From positions 1 to 50,785 of the forward strand of contig CAYQLC010000012.1 of NCBI GenBank assembly GCA_964418325.1: DNA of 50,785 nucleotides, given 5' to 3'. Under the pieces are notes generated by a model. It was given only the letters and a program-made list of their open reading frames with translations, was not told where the DNA came from and ran no database searches. The position numbers and the translations under genes were made by a program. Source of the stretch: IMCC26077 sp964418325 (lineage in GTDB: Bacteria; Actinomycetota; Actinomycetes; Nanopelagicales; Nanopelagicaceae). Positions 27,264 to 35,759 of this stretch are shown one piece after another. The number at the start of each line of letters is the position of its first letter. The stretch's first letter is position 1.

Positions 27264-28224
27264 CGCTACTCCCCCGCTCGATATTCTCCATACACTTTGT
27301 AAAAGCATTGCTGATGCGATTATGCCACCACTGCTCTTGCTCATGCGAAAGGCAAAAACGCGCTATCGCACTCTCATCAATCTCGACTTCCGTAACAGGT
27401 ACAGAACCATTCTCTGGAAGCAAGGGTGACTTGACTACATCGGAGGCAAGAAGTGCTGCGGTCCCTAATCCACAAATCGCATCTTCAGGCAAATGAGCTG
27501 CTAGCGCGATCCCTGCTGACAATCCCACGCTACTTTCCAACGCAGAGGAAATTACCGGAGGTTTATCTAGCTTCGAGATGATATTTAAAGCGCGAGTAAT
27601 CCCACCCAAGGGCGCAACTTTGACTATCACAACATCGGCGACTCTGTTTATCTCACCCAAATCATCGCCGAGGCGAAGGTTCTCATCAATAGCAAGTGGA
27701 ATCGGAAGATGTAATGCAGCATTTTCGGCGAGAGATGCGCATGGTTGTTCTACATATTCAATTTGATGTCCATATTTATTGTAGAGCGAGGTTAAAAAGT
27801 CTTGGGCTTCTTGAATAGTGAATAAGCCATTGACATCAAGTCTTAAGCGAGCATCTGGAATGATCCGAAAGACCTCTGCTATTCGCTCCTCATCATTAGC
27901 TGTGCCAACTTTTACCTTTACCGTGGTCGATCCAGGGAACCAAGAAAGTACCTCACCTACCTGTGCAATCGGAACCTCAGGGAGCGTGGCATTTACCTTA
28001 ACGTGTTCACGAACTGCCGAAGGAAAATCATGATCTGCTGCCTCGAGCGCTGCTTGCAACCATAAGGCATCACGTTCGATTGAATAATCCTTGAAGGGTG
28101 AGAACTCACTCCACCGCTTGCTCCCTTTAATTAGCGCAATTTCTCGAAGAGTCACACCACGAAAATTGGTGCGGGTAGGAATTCCTATGATTTTAACGCG
28201 GGAGAGTAGATCGCTAAGTTGCAT
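27256..28224 (-). CDS. menC: o-Succinylbenzoate synthase
   Basis: This 322-residue enolase-superfamily enzyme dehydrates SHCHC to o-succinylbenzoate. The catalytic lysines are in VKVKVG (K104, K106), the metal ligands are D130 (LRLDVNG), E159 (YVEQP) and D180 (AIDENLRLG), and the second-side lysine is K202 (VIVKVAPLGG). The product of the preceding step (MenH) is its substrate, yet no menH is seen. It starts 2 nt after the menB stop and overlaps menD by 8 nt. Confidence 0.93.
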   Translation of the reverse strand: MQLSDLLSRVKIIGIPTRTNFRGVTLREIALIKGSKRWSEFSPFKDYSIERDALWLQAALEAADHDFPSAVREHVKVNATLPEVPIAQVGEVLSWFPGSTTVKVKVGTANDEERIAEVFRIIPDARLRLDVNGLFTIQEAQDFLTSLYNKYGHQIEYVEQPCASLAENAALHLPIPLAIDENLRLGDDLGEINRVADVVIVKVAPLGGITRALNIISKLDKPPVISSALESSVGLSAGIALAAHLPEDAICGLGTAALLASDVVKSPLLPENGSVPVTEVEIDESAIARFCLSHEQEQWWHNRISNAFTKCMENIERGSSDV

Positions 28225-28226
28225 TA

Positions 28227-29096
28227 TTAAGGGCGCTTTGGGAAACGACCAAAGTTTGGTGGTCGCTTCTCTTGGAAGGCATTCCTTCCCTCTTGGCCTT
28301 CCTCCGTTAAATAAAATAGCAATGTTGCATCGCCAGCCAGTTGCTGTACCCCTGCCAGTCCATCATCTGCTGCATTTAATCCCGCTTTGAGTAAGCGCAA
28401 TGCAAGTGGTGAGTGGCGCAACATCTCGCGCGCCCATGAGACTGTTTCCGCTTCTAACTCGGCAACTGGAACCACGGTGTTTACTAATCCCATTTCAAGT
28501 GCCTCATTAGCATCGTATTGGCGACACATAAACCAAATCTCACGCGCTTTTTTCTGGCCAATATGTGCAGCAAGAAGTCCAGCTCCGTAACCACCATCAA
28601 AAGAACCGACCATGGGCCCGGTTTGACCAAATTTCGCATTATCTGCCGCAACTGTTATGTCGCAGACAACGTGCAGTACATGGCCACCACCTATCGCCCA
28701 GCCAGCAACCATTGCAATCACCGGCTTTGGTGTTCGGCGAATCTGTACTTGGAGATCCAATACGTTAAGTCTTCCAATTCCTTTTTTGCCGAGTGAATCA
28801 CTACCGATGTATCCGTCATCACCACGGACCATGACATCACCGCCAGAACAGAACGCTTCGTTACCAGCTCCGGTGAAGATGATTACGCCAACGCTGTCGT
28901 CATCGCGCGCGATGTTGAATGCCTCTTGTAATTGTGCAAGCGTCTCAGGTCGAAATGCATTGCGAACTTCTGGACGATTGATCGTGATTTTTGCCATGCC
29001 CTCAGCGCGCTCGTAGACGATATCGCTGTACTCGCCTAGCCGTTCCCACTTAGGAATCTCGCGACTGCCCGGCTCTCTTTTAATGGGTTTACTCAC
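28227..29096 (-). CDS. menB: 1,4-Dihydroxy-2-naphthoyl-CoA synthase
   Basis: The crotonase-family enzyme cyclises o-succinylbenzoyl-CoA. Signatures are AFCSGGDVMVRG, VAGWAIGGGHVLHVVCDITV, AKFGQTGPMVGSFDGGYGAGL and the C-terminal PPNFGRFPKRP. I start the protein at GTG 29096, giving 289 residues beginning VSKPIKREPG; a longer frame upstream would overlap menE and adds an N-terminus foreign to the family. There is no Shine-Dalgarno: TAGGCT ends 7 nt before the GTG, pointing to a leaderless mRNA. It heads the menB-menC-menD unit. Confidence 0.93.
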   Translation of the reverse strand: MSKPIKREPGSREIPKWERLGEYSDIVYERAEGMAKITINRPEVRNAFRPETLAQLQEAFNIARDDDSVGVIIFTGAGNEAFCSGGDVMVRGDDGYIGSDSLGKKGIGRLNVLDLQVQIRRTPKPVIAMVAGWAIGGGHVLHVVCDITVAADNAKFGQTGPMVGSFDGGYGAGLLAAHIGQKKAREIWFMCRQYDANEALEMGLVNTVVPVAELEAETVSWAREMLRHSPLALRLLKAGLNAADDGLAGVQQLAGDATLLFYLTEEGQEGRNAFQEKRPPNFGRFPKRP

Positions 29097-29114
29097 AGGC
29101 GATAGCCTAGAGGC
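29097..29114. promoter_or_regulatory. Shared divergent menB/menE promoter core, both transcripts leaderless
   Basis: Only 18 bp separate the two GTG start codons. On the plus strand TAGCCT (29103-29108) is followed by 6 nt and the menE GTG. On the minus strand TAGGCT (complement of 29104-29109) is followed by 7 nt and the menB GTG. The two -10 hexamers share five bases of the near-symmetric TAGCCTA. Each coding region would have to contain the other's -35 region. Confidence 0.6.
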
Positions 29115-30182
29115 GTGAGAAAAGTAGAGCGAATCGACCCAATAACTGTCGATGCCCTGCGACTGCGTGATGCGCTCGCGAGCGCGCTCACGGGCGGTCC
29201 TGCTGTCGCGCTGACTCCTACTTCCCTCAATCTCGTCTCTGAGGAAATAGCGCTCCTGATCGAAACAGGTGGATCGACCGGCAGACCAAAAATAGTTGCG
29301 CTCAGTGCAAATGCGATGCAAGTCAGCGCGCGACTTAGTAATCAAACTCTTGGTGCAAACCAAGGTGATAAATGGTCACTTTCGCTACCGCTCAATCACA
29401 TAGCTGGTATCAATCAATTACTCCGCTCAATAGATTTGGGATCAGACCCTGCGCAACAAGGTGGCCAATTCATTTCCATTGTTCCTACCCAGTTGTACCG
29501 TTTCTTAAAGGAGCGAGGTAAGAGTTTTGATGAGCTGATTAATGCAAAAAAAGTGCTCATCGGTGGTGGAGCAATCTCGACACAACTACTCGAGGAGGGA
29601 ATTGCAGCAGGCATTCCCCTGGTAGTTAGTTATGGAATGACTGAAATGTGTGGCGGTTGCATTTACGATGGACGAGCTCTCCCTGGAGTCGAAGTGAAAA
29701 TTTCTCCTGAGATGAGAATTGCTTTAAAAGGACCGATGCAAGCATTGGGATATTTTGATGGCCAACAATTAACTAGAGAAAATTTTGTGGATGGTTGGTT
29801 CATCACTGATGATGAAGGCACATTAGGTGACGATGGCACACTAATGGTGCACGGTCGAGCCGATGACGTCATAATTTCCGGAGGCGAAAAAATTTCGCCA
29901 TCATTGGTATCAGATTATTTGAATCGCCAATTTCCTGACCGGGAGATTCTTGTTATGGGAGTGCCCGACGCCGAATGGGGTCAATCGCTCCGCGTGATCA
30001 TGACCGACAGCGCGACCAATCAGAATCCGACGCTCGCTCAGATTCGCGCCATAATCGCTGATGGGGTGAGCAAGGTGGCGGCACCGCGTTCTCTACTATT
30101 ACTCTCTGAAATACCGACTAAGGCAAATGGCAAGATTGATCGTCAATTCTTGTTAAGTGCGCAGCCAACAGAAGCGCTCTGA
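29115..30182 (+). CDS. menE: o-Succinylbenzoate-CoA ligase
   Basis: The 355-residue AMP-forming acyl-CoA ligase activates o-succinylbenzoate with CoA. It has the P-loop TGGSTGRPK (51-59), LNHIAGINQLLR, SYGMTEMCGG, GWFITDDEG, GRADDVIISGGEKI and the C-terminal lysine motif NGKIDRQ. It is shorter than E. coli MenE because the N-terminal part is compact, as in mycobacterial MenE. The GTG start fits a leaderless transcript and the gene is divergent from menB. menA follows after 35 nt. Confidence 0.92.
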   Translation: MRKVERIDPITVDALRLRDALASALTGGPAVALTPTSLNLVSEEIALLIETGGSTGRPKIVALSANAMQVSARLSNQTLGANQGDKWSLSLPLNHIAGINQLLRSIDLGSDPAQQGGQFISIVPTQLYRFLKERGKSFDELINAKKVLIGGGAISTQLLEEGIAAGIPLVVSYGMTEMCGGCIYDGRALPGVEVKISPEMRIALKGPMQALGYFDGQQLTRENFVDGWFITDDEGTLGDDGTLMVHGRADDVIISGGEKISPSLVSDYLNRQFPDREILVMGVPDAEWGQSLRVIMTDSATNQNPTLAQIRAIIADGVSKVAAPRSLLLLSEIPTKANGKIDRQFLLSAQPTEAL

Positions 30183-30217
30183 GTGACCAAATTCAATCCA
30201 CAGAGAACCGAGGGCAT

Positions 30218-31084
30218 ATGGCAACGGTAAGGGAATGGATTGGCGGTGCGCGCTTGCGCACATTGCCGGCCGCGCTCGCGCCAGTACTCGTTGGTACTGC
30301 ACTTGCTGCACCGAATCCCATGTGGAGCCATGCCGCGCTTGCGCTATTAGTTTCGTTAACTCTGCAAATTGGCGTCAACTACGCCAACGATTATTCCGAT
30401 GGCATTCGAGGCACTGATACTGAGCGGGTCGGGCCGATGCGCTTAGTAGGAAGTGGAAAAGCAGAGCCTCGAAATGTTCGTAACGCTGCATTTATGTTCT
30501 TTACCCTTGCTGGTGTCATTGGATTGACACTGGCGCTCCGGACTTCACTCTGGTTAATCCTGGTTGGCGCACTCTCGATTATGGCTGCTTGGGGATACAC
30601 CGGTGGAAAAAATCCTTACGGCTATCGAGCACTAGGCGAAATTTCTGTATTTATATTCTTTGGATTGATTGCAGTCGTAGGAACTTACTACGTGCAAAGT
30701 AATGAAGTGACGCTTATCGCTATTGCGGCATCAGTTCCAGTAGGAGCCCAGGCATGTGCGATTCTAGTATTGAACAATCTGCGTGATCGACTCAAAGATT
30801 TACAATCTGGCAAGAGAACACTTGCAGTCCTGATGGGCGAACGCCCAACTCGATACTTTTATTCAATTCTTATTCTTGGTAGCAATCTCATTGGTATCGC
30901 TACAGCTTTTGCCAAGCCCTGGGCAGCAATCACGCTACTACTTCTTCCGTTCGCTATCTTTCTCTCCATCACGGTCCTGAAAGGCGCTGGCGGGCGAGAT
31001 CTCATTGGGTTACTACAACGCACAGCGCTTTTTCAACTATTTTTTGCCATTCTTTATGCTGCCGGAATTGTCCTGAGCGCTTAA
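30218..31084 (+). CDS. menA: 1,4-Dihydroxy-2-naphthoate polyprenyltransferase
   Basis: The 288-residue UbiA-superfamily membrane enzyme attaches the polyprenyl tail to the naphthoate ring. The two Asp-rich motifs are NDYSDGIRGTD (57-67) and LNNLRDRLKDLQSGKRTLAV. Eight to nine hydrophobic segments are visible, and the N-terminal RLRTLPAALAPVLVGTA is typical. GAGGG lies shortly before the ATG. It is downstream of menE on the same strand and is followed by a PLDc_N protein with its own leaderless promoter. Confidence 0.94.
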   Translation: MATVREWIGGARLRTLPAALAPVLVGTALAAPNPMWSHAALALLVSLTLQIGVNYANDYSDGIRGTDTERVGPMRLVGSGKAEPRNVRNAAFMFFTLAGVIGLTLALRTSLWLILVGALSIMAAWGYTGGKNPYGYRALGEISVFIFFGLIAVVGTYYVQSNEVTLIAIAASVPVGAQACAILVLNNLRDRLKDLQSGKRTLAVLMGERPTRYFYSILILGSNLIGIATAFAKPWAAITLLLLPFAIFLSITVLKGAGGRDLIGLLQRTALFQLFFAILYAAGIVLSA

Positions 31085-31097
31085 CTTAGATTCCTTA

Positions 31098-31110
31098 TAT
31101 ACTTCACGGC
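31098..31110 (+). promoter_or_regulatory. Leaderless promoter of the PLDc_N gene
   Basis: TATACT (31098-31103) is followed by exactly 7 nt and the ATG at 31111. No Shine-Dalgarno is present in the 26-nt gap after menA. The TATACT hexamer is near consensus for the housekeeping sigma factor. Confidence 0.55.
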
Positions 31111-31374
31111 ATGATCCGCATTCTTCTTCTGATATCAATCGCCATCACTGTGTATGCATTTGTCGATTGTGCGCGCACTCCACAAGAAGAGGTGCAAAAA
31201 CTTCCAAAATGGGCCTGGTTACTTCTTATTGTCTTGTTCAGCCCCTCACCAATCGTGAGCGTTGCCTGGTTAGTCATTGGAAAGCAGCGTGGCCGAGGAA
31301 ATGGCGGACGACGTAAACCACCTCGGAAGATTATTCCGCCGGATGATAACCCTGACTTCTTACGAAAACTCTGA
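31111..31374 (+). CDS. Small PLDc_N-type membrane protein
   Basis: This 87-residue protein has two hydrophobic segments, ILLLISIAITVYAFV and WAWLLLIVLFSPSPIVSVAWLVIG, followed by a basic tail (GRGNGGRRKPPRK). The pattern matches the phospholipase D nuclease N-terminal domain (PLDc_N), a two-helix membrane module of unknown function often found near menA and cytochrome c genes in Actinobacteria. Transcription probably starts at the ATG itself. The gene converges with ccsB, with 11 bp between them. Confidence 0.8.
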   Translation: MIRILLLISIAITVYAFVDCARTPQEEVQKLPKWAWLLLIVLFSPSPIVSVAWLVIGKQRGRGNGGRRKPPRKIIPPDDNPDFLRKL

Positions 31375-31385
31375 GCGCTCGACTA

Positions 31386-32276
31386 TTACAGCCCCGAGTA
31401 AGTGTGTTTACCTGTTCCCCAGATGTTTACGTATACATAGTTAAATAAAAAGGTCGATCCGGCAATGAGACAGAGCCAAGCAGCTCGACGTCCTTTCCAC
31501 CCTGCCGTCACGCGAGCATGGAGATATGCGGCGTAACCAACCCAGGTGATGAATGACCAAGTCTCCTTTGGATCCCAGCCCCAATATCGACCCCATGCTG
31601 CCTCGGCCCAGATTGCACCTGCAATGATGGCAAAGGTCCATAACGGAAAGACCAGCGCTACTAACCGATACGAAAGTTGATCGAGCGTTTCGAGTTTGGG
31701 TAATCGTTGCGCCCACTCTGGACGAGCACCAGCTCGTTTCTTTTCGACCTGTTCCAAAACTAAATATGCCGCGGCAATACAGTTGGCTAAAAGGAAGACG
31801 CCACCTGAGATTATTGCGGCTGAAACGTGAATAACTAACCAGGGCGATTTCAGAGCTGGCACTAGCGGAGCGCTCGGTACGTATAACAATGTAACAGCGG
31901 TACCTAAAGTTAATAGTGATGCAAAAGTAATCAGGATTCCGAGCCATTGCACTTCGTACTTCAAAGACGCAACAAGATAGGCAAGTGTGAAGGCAAGTGC
32001 ACCGGTAATGGAGAACTCATACATATTCCCCCAGGGCGCACGGCCAGCAGAAAGCCCACGGGTGACTACGCCCGCAAAAAGAATAAGAAAGTAGAGAATG
32101 GTGAGCGCCTGTGCGATTCGAAGTACCTTCTGTCGACGGGTGATCGTGGTCTTCTCTTCGCCGACTCGGATTGACCAAGCAAGTTCATAAGCAAAAACCA
32201 AGAACGCAAGAGCACAGATCGCCATGCTGGCATAGATCAAGTCATTGGAGAGATAAGCCAAATCACTCTTCGACAT
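31386..32276 (-). CDS. ccsB: Cytochrome c biogenesis protein CcsB/ResC
   Basis: The 296-residue protein has eight or so transmembrane segments and the tryptophan-rich haem-handling signature GRYWGWDPKETWSFITW, with conserved His residues before and after it (VIHVSAAIISGG, YLHARV). With ResB it forms the System II haem lyase that moves haem to the outer face and joins it to CxxCH motifs of apocytochromes c. It overlaps the end of resB by 14 nt and is the last gene of the block. Confidence 0.94.
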   Translation of the reverse strand: MSKSDLAYLSNDLIYASMAICALAFLVFAYELAWSIRVGEEKTTITRRQKVLRIAQALTILYFLILFAGVVTRGLSAGRAPWGNMYEFSITGALAFTLAYLVASLKYEVQWLGILITFASLLTLGTAVTLLYVPSAPLVPALKSPWLVIHVSAAIISGGVFLLANCIAAAYLVLEQVEKKRAGARPEWAQRLPKLETLDQLSYRLVALVFPLWTFAIIAGAIWAEAAWGRYWGWDPKETWSFITWVGYAAYLHARVTAGWKGRRAAWLCLIAGSTFLFNYVYVNIWGTGKHTYSGL

Positions 32277-33801
32277 TCTTATCCTTATCTAGCCGTGAAC
32301 TTCCCTGAAGAACTTCAACTAATGACTTAACTTCCTCATCTAACCCTGGTGAGCGCGTCAAACCTGCAACCTGAACGATGGTATCCCCATCCTTATGGCT
32401 CACGCGAACCCAGATTCGATGGCGCCGCCCAAAGAGTGATACAAGTAACCCCAGCAAAATCAGAATTGCCCCCACCAGCGAGTAGGTCTTGCCTGGATCG
32501 CGAACAACTTGAAGATTCACCCACGGTGTGAATCCATCGAATGTGATGGAACCAACGCCACCTGGTAGCTCCCATTTCTGTCCCGGCGTTAAGGCAGCCA
32601 ATCCAATCTGCCTCATATTCTCGGTATTTATTCGGTAGACCGATTGTGGAATTCCTGAATCCAGCCCCAAATCTCCGGTCCAGGCAGCAAGATCAAGTAG
32701 TGGCTTTAGCGCCTCGGGATAACTCGAGAACCCACCACGCTCCGCCGTACGTTCAGCTGTTGGCAGAAACTTAGCAACAAAACCTAATTGCGGTTTCATA
32801 TCTGGCACTTTGATAGAACCAATCGAAGTGAGATTTCCATCTTGCGGCAAAAATGGAATAGGTCCGCGAAGAACAATTTCGTCGTTGCTATTTCGCACCG
32901 TCACTATTGGGGAATACCCATTAGCTTGGAGATATACGCGAGTATCACCAAAAGTTAGTGGTTTATTTACTTTAACAATGACATCACGAGGTGATTGGCC
33001 CGGCTCATCAACAACTTGCGCATCGAGTTGATAATCAATCGGTGCGTTTGTCACTAAATCATATTTCGCGGTGAACTTTTTTACTTTGATAGTGAAAGGT
33101 GGAATATCATCAATAGCAAATAGTCCACCGGTAGTTAAAGAATCGTAACTTGTGGCGACATTGGTGAAAGTCTCACCTTCAGTGACAATCACATCAGCTC
33201 GCATCCCACCAAGTGAGCCATACGCAACACCAATTAACAAGAGAATTAACGAGAGGTGAAAGAGAAGATTTCCCGTCTCACGGATAAAGCCCTTTTCTGC
33301 TCCGATTGAATCAGGAAGTAATCGAAGTCGATATCTTCGACGCTTTAGTTCTGCTTTAGCAATATCAAGTGCTTCGCTCGAACTTTTTTCCCATCGAATT
33401 TCTTGGAATTCCTCCAAGCGCTCCAAGTTTTTTGGAGTCATTGGTGGCAAAGCGCGTGCACTCTTGAAATGCTCCCAAGTTCTTGGCACTACACAACCAA
33501 TGAGCGAGATGAATAGCAAGATATAAATCGCGCTAAACCAAGGCGACGAGAAGACATTAAAAAGAGAGAATCTATCGAGCCACCTAGCTAGCTCCGGATT
33601 AGTTCCGTAATACTCATTAACTTGCAAAGGATTCTGCGATCTTTGCGGGAAGATTGATCCTGGAATGGAAGCAACCGCTAAGAGCAATAGGAGCACAAGC
33701 GCTGTGCGCATGCTCGTTAGTTGTCGCCAAATCCACCGTAGAAAGCCAATCCCACTGAGTTGGGGTGGCTGGGCATCGTAGGAAATATTTGAGGTACTCA
33801 T
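32263..33801 (-). CDS. resB: Cytochrome c biogenesis protein ResB
   Basis: The 512-residue protein has three N-terminal transmembrane helices (RTALVLLLLLAVASIPGSIF, AIYILLFISLIGCVVPRTW, LLFHLSLILLLIGVAYGS), a large extracytoplasmic domain, and a final membrane helix (LVGAILILLGLLVSLFGRRH). This is the ResB/Ccs1 layout. The start at 33801 (MSTSNIS) overlaps the ccdA stop as ATGA and is preferred to a start 57 nt upstream. It works with CcsB in haem attachment. Confidence 0.93.
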   Translation of the reverse strand: MSTSNISYDAQPPQLSGIGFLRWIWRQLTSMRTALVLLLLLAVASIPGSIFPQRSQNPLQVNEYYGTNPELARWLDRFSLFNVFSSPWFSAIYILLFISLIGCVVPRTWEHFKSARALPPMTPKNLERLEEFQEIRWEKSSSEALDIAKAELKRRRYRLRLLPDSIGAEKGFIRETGNLLFHLSLILLLIGVAYGSLGGMRADVIVTEGETFTNVATSYDSLTTGGLFAIDDIPPFTIKVKKFTAKYDLVTNAPIDYQLDAQVVDEPGQSPRDVIVKVNKPLTFGDTRVYLQANGYSPIVTVRNSNDEIVLRGPIPFLPQDGNLTSIGSIKVPDMKPQLGFVAKFLPTAERTAERGGFSSYPEALKPLLDLAAWTGDLGLDSGIPQSVYRINTENMRQIGLAALTPGQKWELPGGVGSITFDGFTPWVNLQVVRDPGKTYSLVGAILILLGLLVSLFGRRHRIWVRVSHKDGDTIVQVAGLTRSPGLDEEVKSLVEVLQGSSRLDKDKNVEE

Positions 33802-34541
33802 AAGGCGACCACGAAGGATGAGGCCCAGCGCTGTAGCCAGCCTTCGATTCCCGTCCAAAGTCCGGTCAACTGCGCGAGCCCGAGCAGAATGAGCGAAATT
33901 CCTCCGATATAAGAGAGTGCGCGCGTGGGTAAACGCTTAAAGAGCGTGATTGCCCGCGAAATTCCGAACGCTGCGAGCAGAAAAGGCAGACCTAATCCGA
34001 TGCAGTAACCGAGTGAGAGAAAAGCACCTCGCGCTGCGCTCTCCTCACTTAGTGCCAGCGCTTGCACCGCAGCCAACGTTGGTCCGATACATGGCGTCCA
34101 ACCAATGGCGAAGAGCACCCCCAGAAATGGTGCGAAGAGCAATCCGCCGTCGGTCTTCAAGCGTGGTCGGAGCTCTCTATTCCCACGGAAAACGCCGAGG
34201 AAGAGCAAGCCCATCAGAATGGTAAAGATTCCCAATATCTGACTGAGCCCACGTTCGCGGACTAAGAGCGTGTTTCCAACGCCTCCAAAAAGTGCGCCGT
34301 ACGAGATGAATACCGAACTAAATCCGATAATAAATAAAGCAGTTCCAAAAACTACGCGGGTGCGCTTTATTGGACTCTCTAATTCAGCACCAGAAAGCCC
34401 AGAGACATATGCGAGGTAGGCCGGAACTAGCGGCAAGACACATGGTGAAACGAATGCAACTAATCCGGCAAAAATCGCTATTGGAAAGGCTAACAGCACT
34501 GATCCCTGTAGTACTTGCTCGGTTAATCCAAAGAGCGTCAT
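33798..34541 (-). CDS. ccdA: CcdA thiol-disulfide transporter
   Basis: The 247-residue DsbD-family protein has six transmembrane helices with the two active cysteines in FVSPCVLPLVPAYLAYVSG and GWTPCIGPTLAAV. CcdA passes reducing power from cytoplasmic thioredoxin to outer-face thioredoxins, here very likely the TlpA lipoprotein encoded immediately upstream. It overlaps both neighbours by four bases (ATGA). Confidence 0.95.
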   Translation of the reverse strand: MTLFGLTEQVLQGSVLLAFPIAIFAGLVAFVSPCVLPLVPAYLAYVSGLSGAELESPIKRTRVVFGTALFIIGFSSVFISYGALFGGVGNTLLVRERGLSQILGIFTILMGLLFLGVFRGNRELRPRLKTDGGLLFAPFLGVLFAIGWTPCIGPTLAAVQALALSEESAARGAFLSLGYCIGLGLPFLLAAFGISRAITLFKRLPTRALSYIGGISLILLGLAQLTGLWTGIEGWLQRWASSFVVAL

Positions 34542-35089
34542 TCGCTCACCAAACCATCAATGAGTTTGCTTACTGACGAGAAGGTAACCTCACCTGAAAT
34601 GCGAGCAGCAACTTTGCCCTGCTTATCAATTAAAAAAGTGGTTGGGATTGCAGCAACAGGTAGGCTCTTTCTAAATCCCAAAAGAATCTGATCGTCAGAA
34701 ATAGTTGGGAAAGTGATCCCAAATCTCCTGATGAATGCATTTGCGCTATCTATCGAATCTCTCGTTAGTAAACCCACGAATTCAACATCAGGATACTTCT
34801 TCGCCAACTCCTCAAGGATGGGCGCCTCAGCTCGACATGGCGAGCACCACGAAGCCCAAACATTTATTAACGCTACTTTCCCCGGGGCTATCATTACTGA
34901 CTCACCGGTAGTGCTTCGGCCGGAGATTTTTGGTGCGACATTTCGGTCGCTTATCTTTACAAACGTGACCACGCCATCGCCAGCGACATATGAGCTCTCA
35001 TCAATCGAGCTACCACCACCGCTGCAACTTGCAAGTAAGAGAACTGCGGCCGCCGCAAGAGAAACTTTTCGAGTTTTGCGCAGTTTCAT
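34538..35089 (-). CDS. TlpA/ResA-like thioredoxin lipoprotein
   Basis: The 183-residue protein starts with a basic, hydrophobic leader ending in a lipobox LASC (C22 would be lipidated), then a Gly/Ser linker. The thioredoxin fold holds WASWCSPCRAEAP (C82 and C85) and the cis-Pro region VAAIPTTFLID. It probably keeps apocytochrome c cysteines reduced before haem attachment. It overlaps the phosphatase gene upstream and ccdA downstream by four bases each, as in the mycobacterial block. Confidence 0.92.
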   Translation of the reverse strand: MKLRKTRKVSLAAAAVLLLASCSGGGSSIDESSYVAGDGVVTFVKISDRNVAPKISGRSTTGESVMIAPGKVALINVWASWCSPCRAEAPILEELAKKYPDVEFVGLLTRDSIDSANAFIRRFGITFPTISDDQILLGFRKSLPVAAIPTTFLIDKQGKVAARISGEVTFSSVSKLIDGLVSE

Positions 35090-35715
35090 TTCTTCGCCCG
35101 AAGCAAGTGAGCTGCAGGCTCTGCATACTCGACTCCCTCAATTACCCCTTGTTCAGAGAAAATCACCGTTGTCACCGAAGCGAGTGAGCAGATTCTCTTC
35201 CTCGGATCATGAAAAAGCGGGCGCCCTTCGATAGCAGATCGCAGTATCCAAATGGGAAGTTGATGCGAGACACAGACCGCTTCTCTACCCACGGCAAGTG
35301 CGCGCGCATTATTGACTGCAGCCATCATCCGCTCGATCTGTTCGCGATATGGCTCCCCCCATGACGGTCGCCATGGATTCCATAAATGTCTCCACGCTGA
35401 AGGTCTTAATAACGCACCAGAACTTGCACCCACGCCAAATTTCTTTCCTTCAAAAACATTCGCTGCCTCAATGAGTCGAGGGTCGGTAGTGATAGTTAAC
35501 TTATGTAGCGCTGCGATTGGTTGTGCAGTTTCTTGGGCCCGCTCGAGCGGCGAAGCGATTACCGCTGCAATATCTCGACCATGGGTCCATTTGGCAACAA
35601 CATCTGCCATCTCACGACCGCGAACAGAGAGGTGCCAATCGGATTGGCGACCGTAGAGGATTCCGTCAGGATTCTCTACCTCGCCATGGCGAACCACATG
35701 GACGAGCGTTTTCAT
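35086..35715 (-). CDS. Histidine phosphatase (phosphoglycerate-mutase-like) family protein
   Basis: The 209-residue protein has the catalytic VRHGE motif (phospho-acceptor H10), SPLERAQETAQP and CVSHQLPIWIL with the second His. Proteins of this branch act on varied phosphate esters; the substrate is unknown. It starts the cytochrome c maturation block, as its homologue does in Mycobacterium (Rv0525), and this linkage is unexplained. The mRNA is probably leaderless: TATGCT (complement of 35722-35727) lies 6 nt before the ATG. Confidence 0.9.
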   Translation of the reverse strand: MKTLVHVVRHGEVENPDGILYGRQSDWHLSVRGREMADVVAKWTHGRDIAAVIASPLERAQETAQPIAALHKLTITTDPRLIEAANVFEGKKFGVGASSGALLRPSAWRHLWNPWRPSWGEPYREQIERMMAAVNNARALAVGREAVCVSHQLPIWILRSAIEGRPLFHDPRKRICSLASVTTVIFSEQGVIEGVEYAEPAAHLLRAKK

Positions 35716-35759
35716 ACGGTGAGCATAACCTGCACACCTTCAGGTAGCGTAGGCAGGTT

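Noticed and set aside
29097..29363. An 89-codon N-terminal extension of menB in the same frame.
   Set aside because: It lies opposite menE, is unlike MenB N-termini, and the leaderless -10 box fits GTG 29096.
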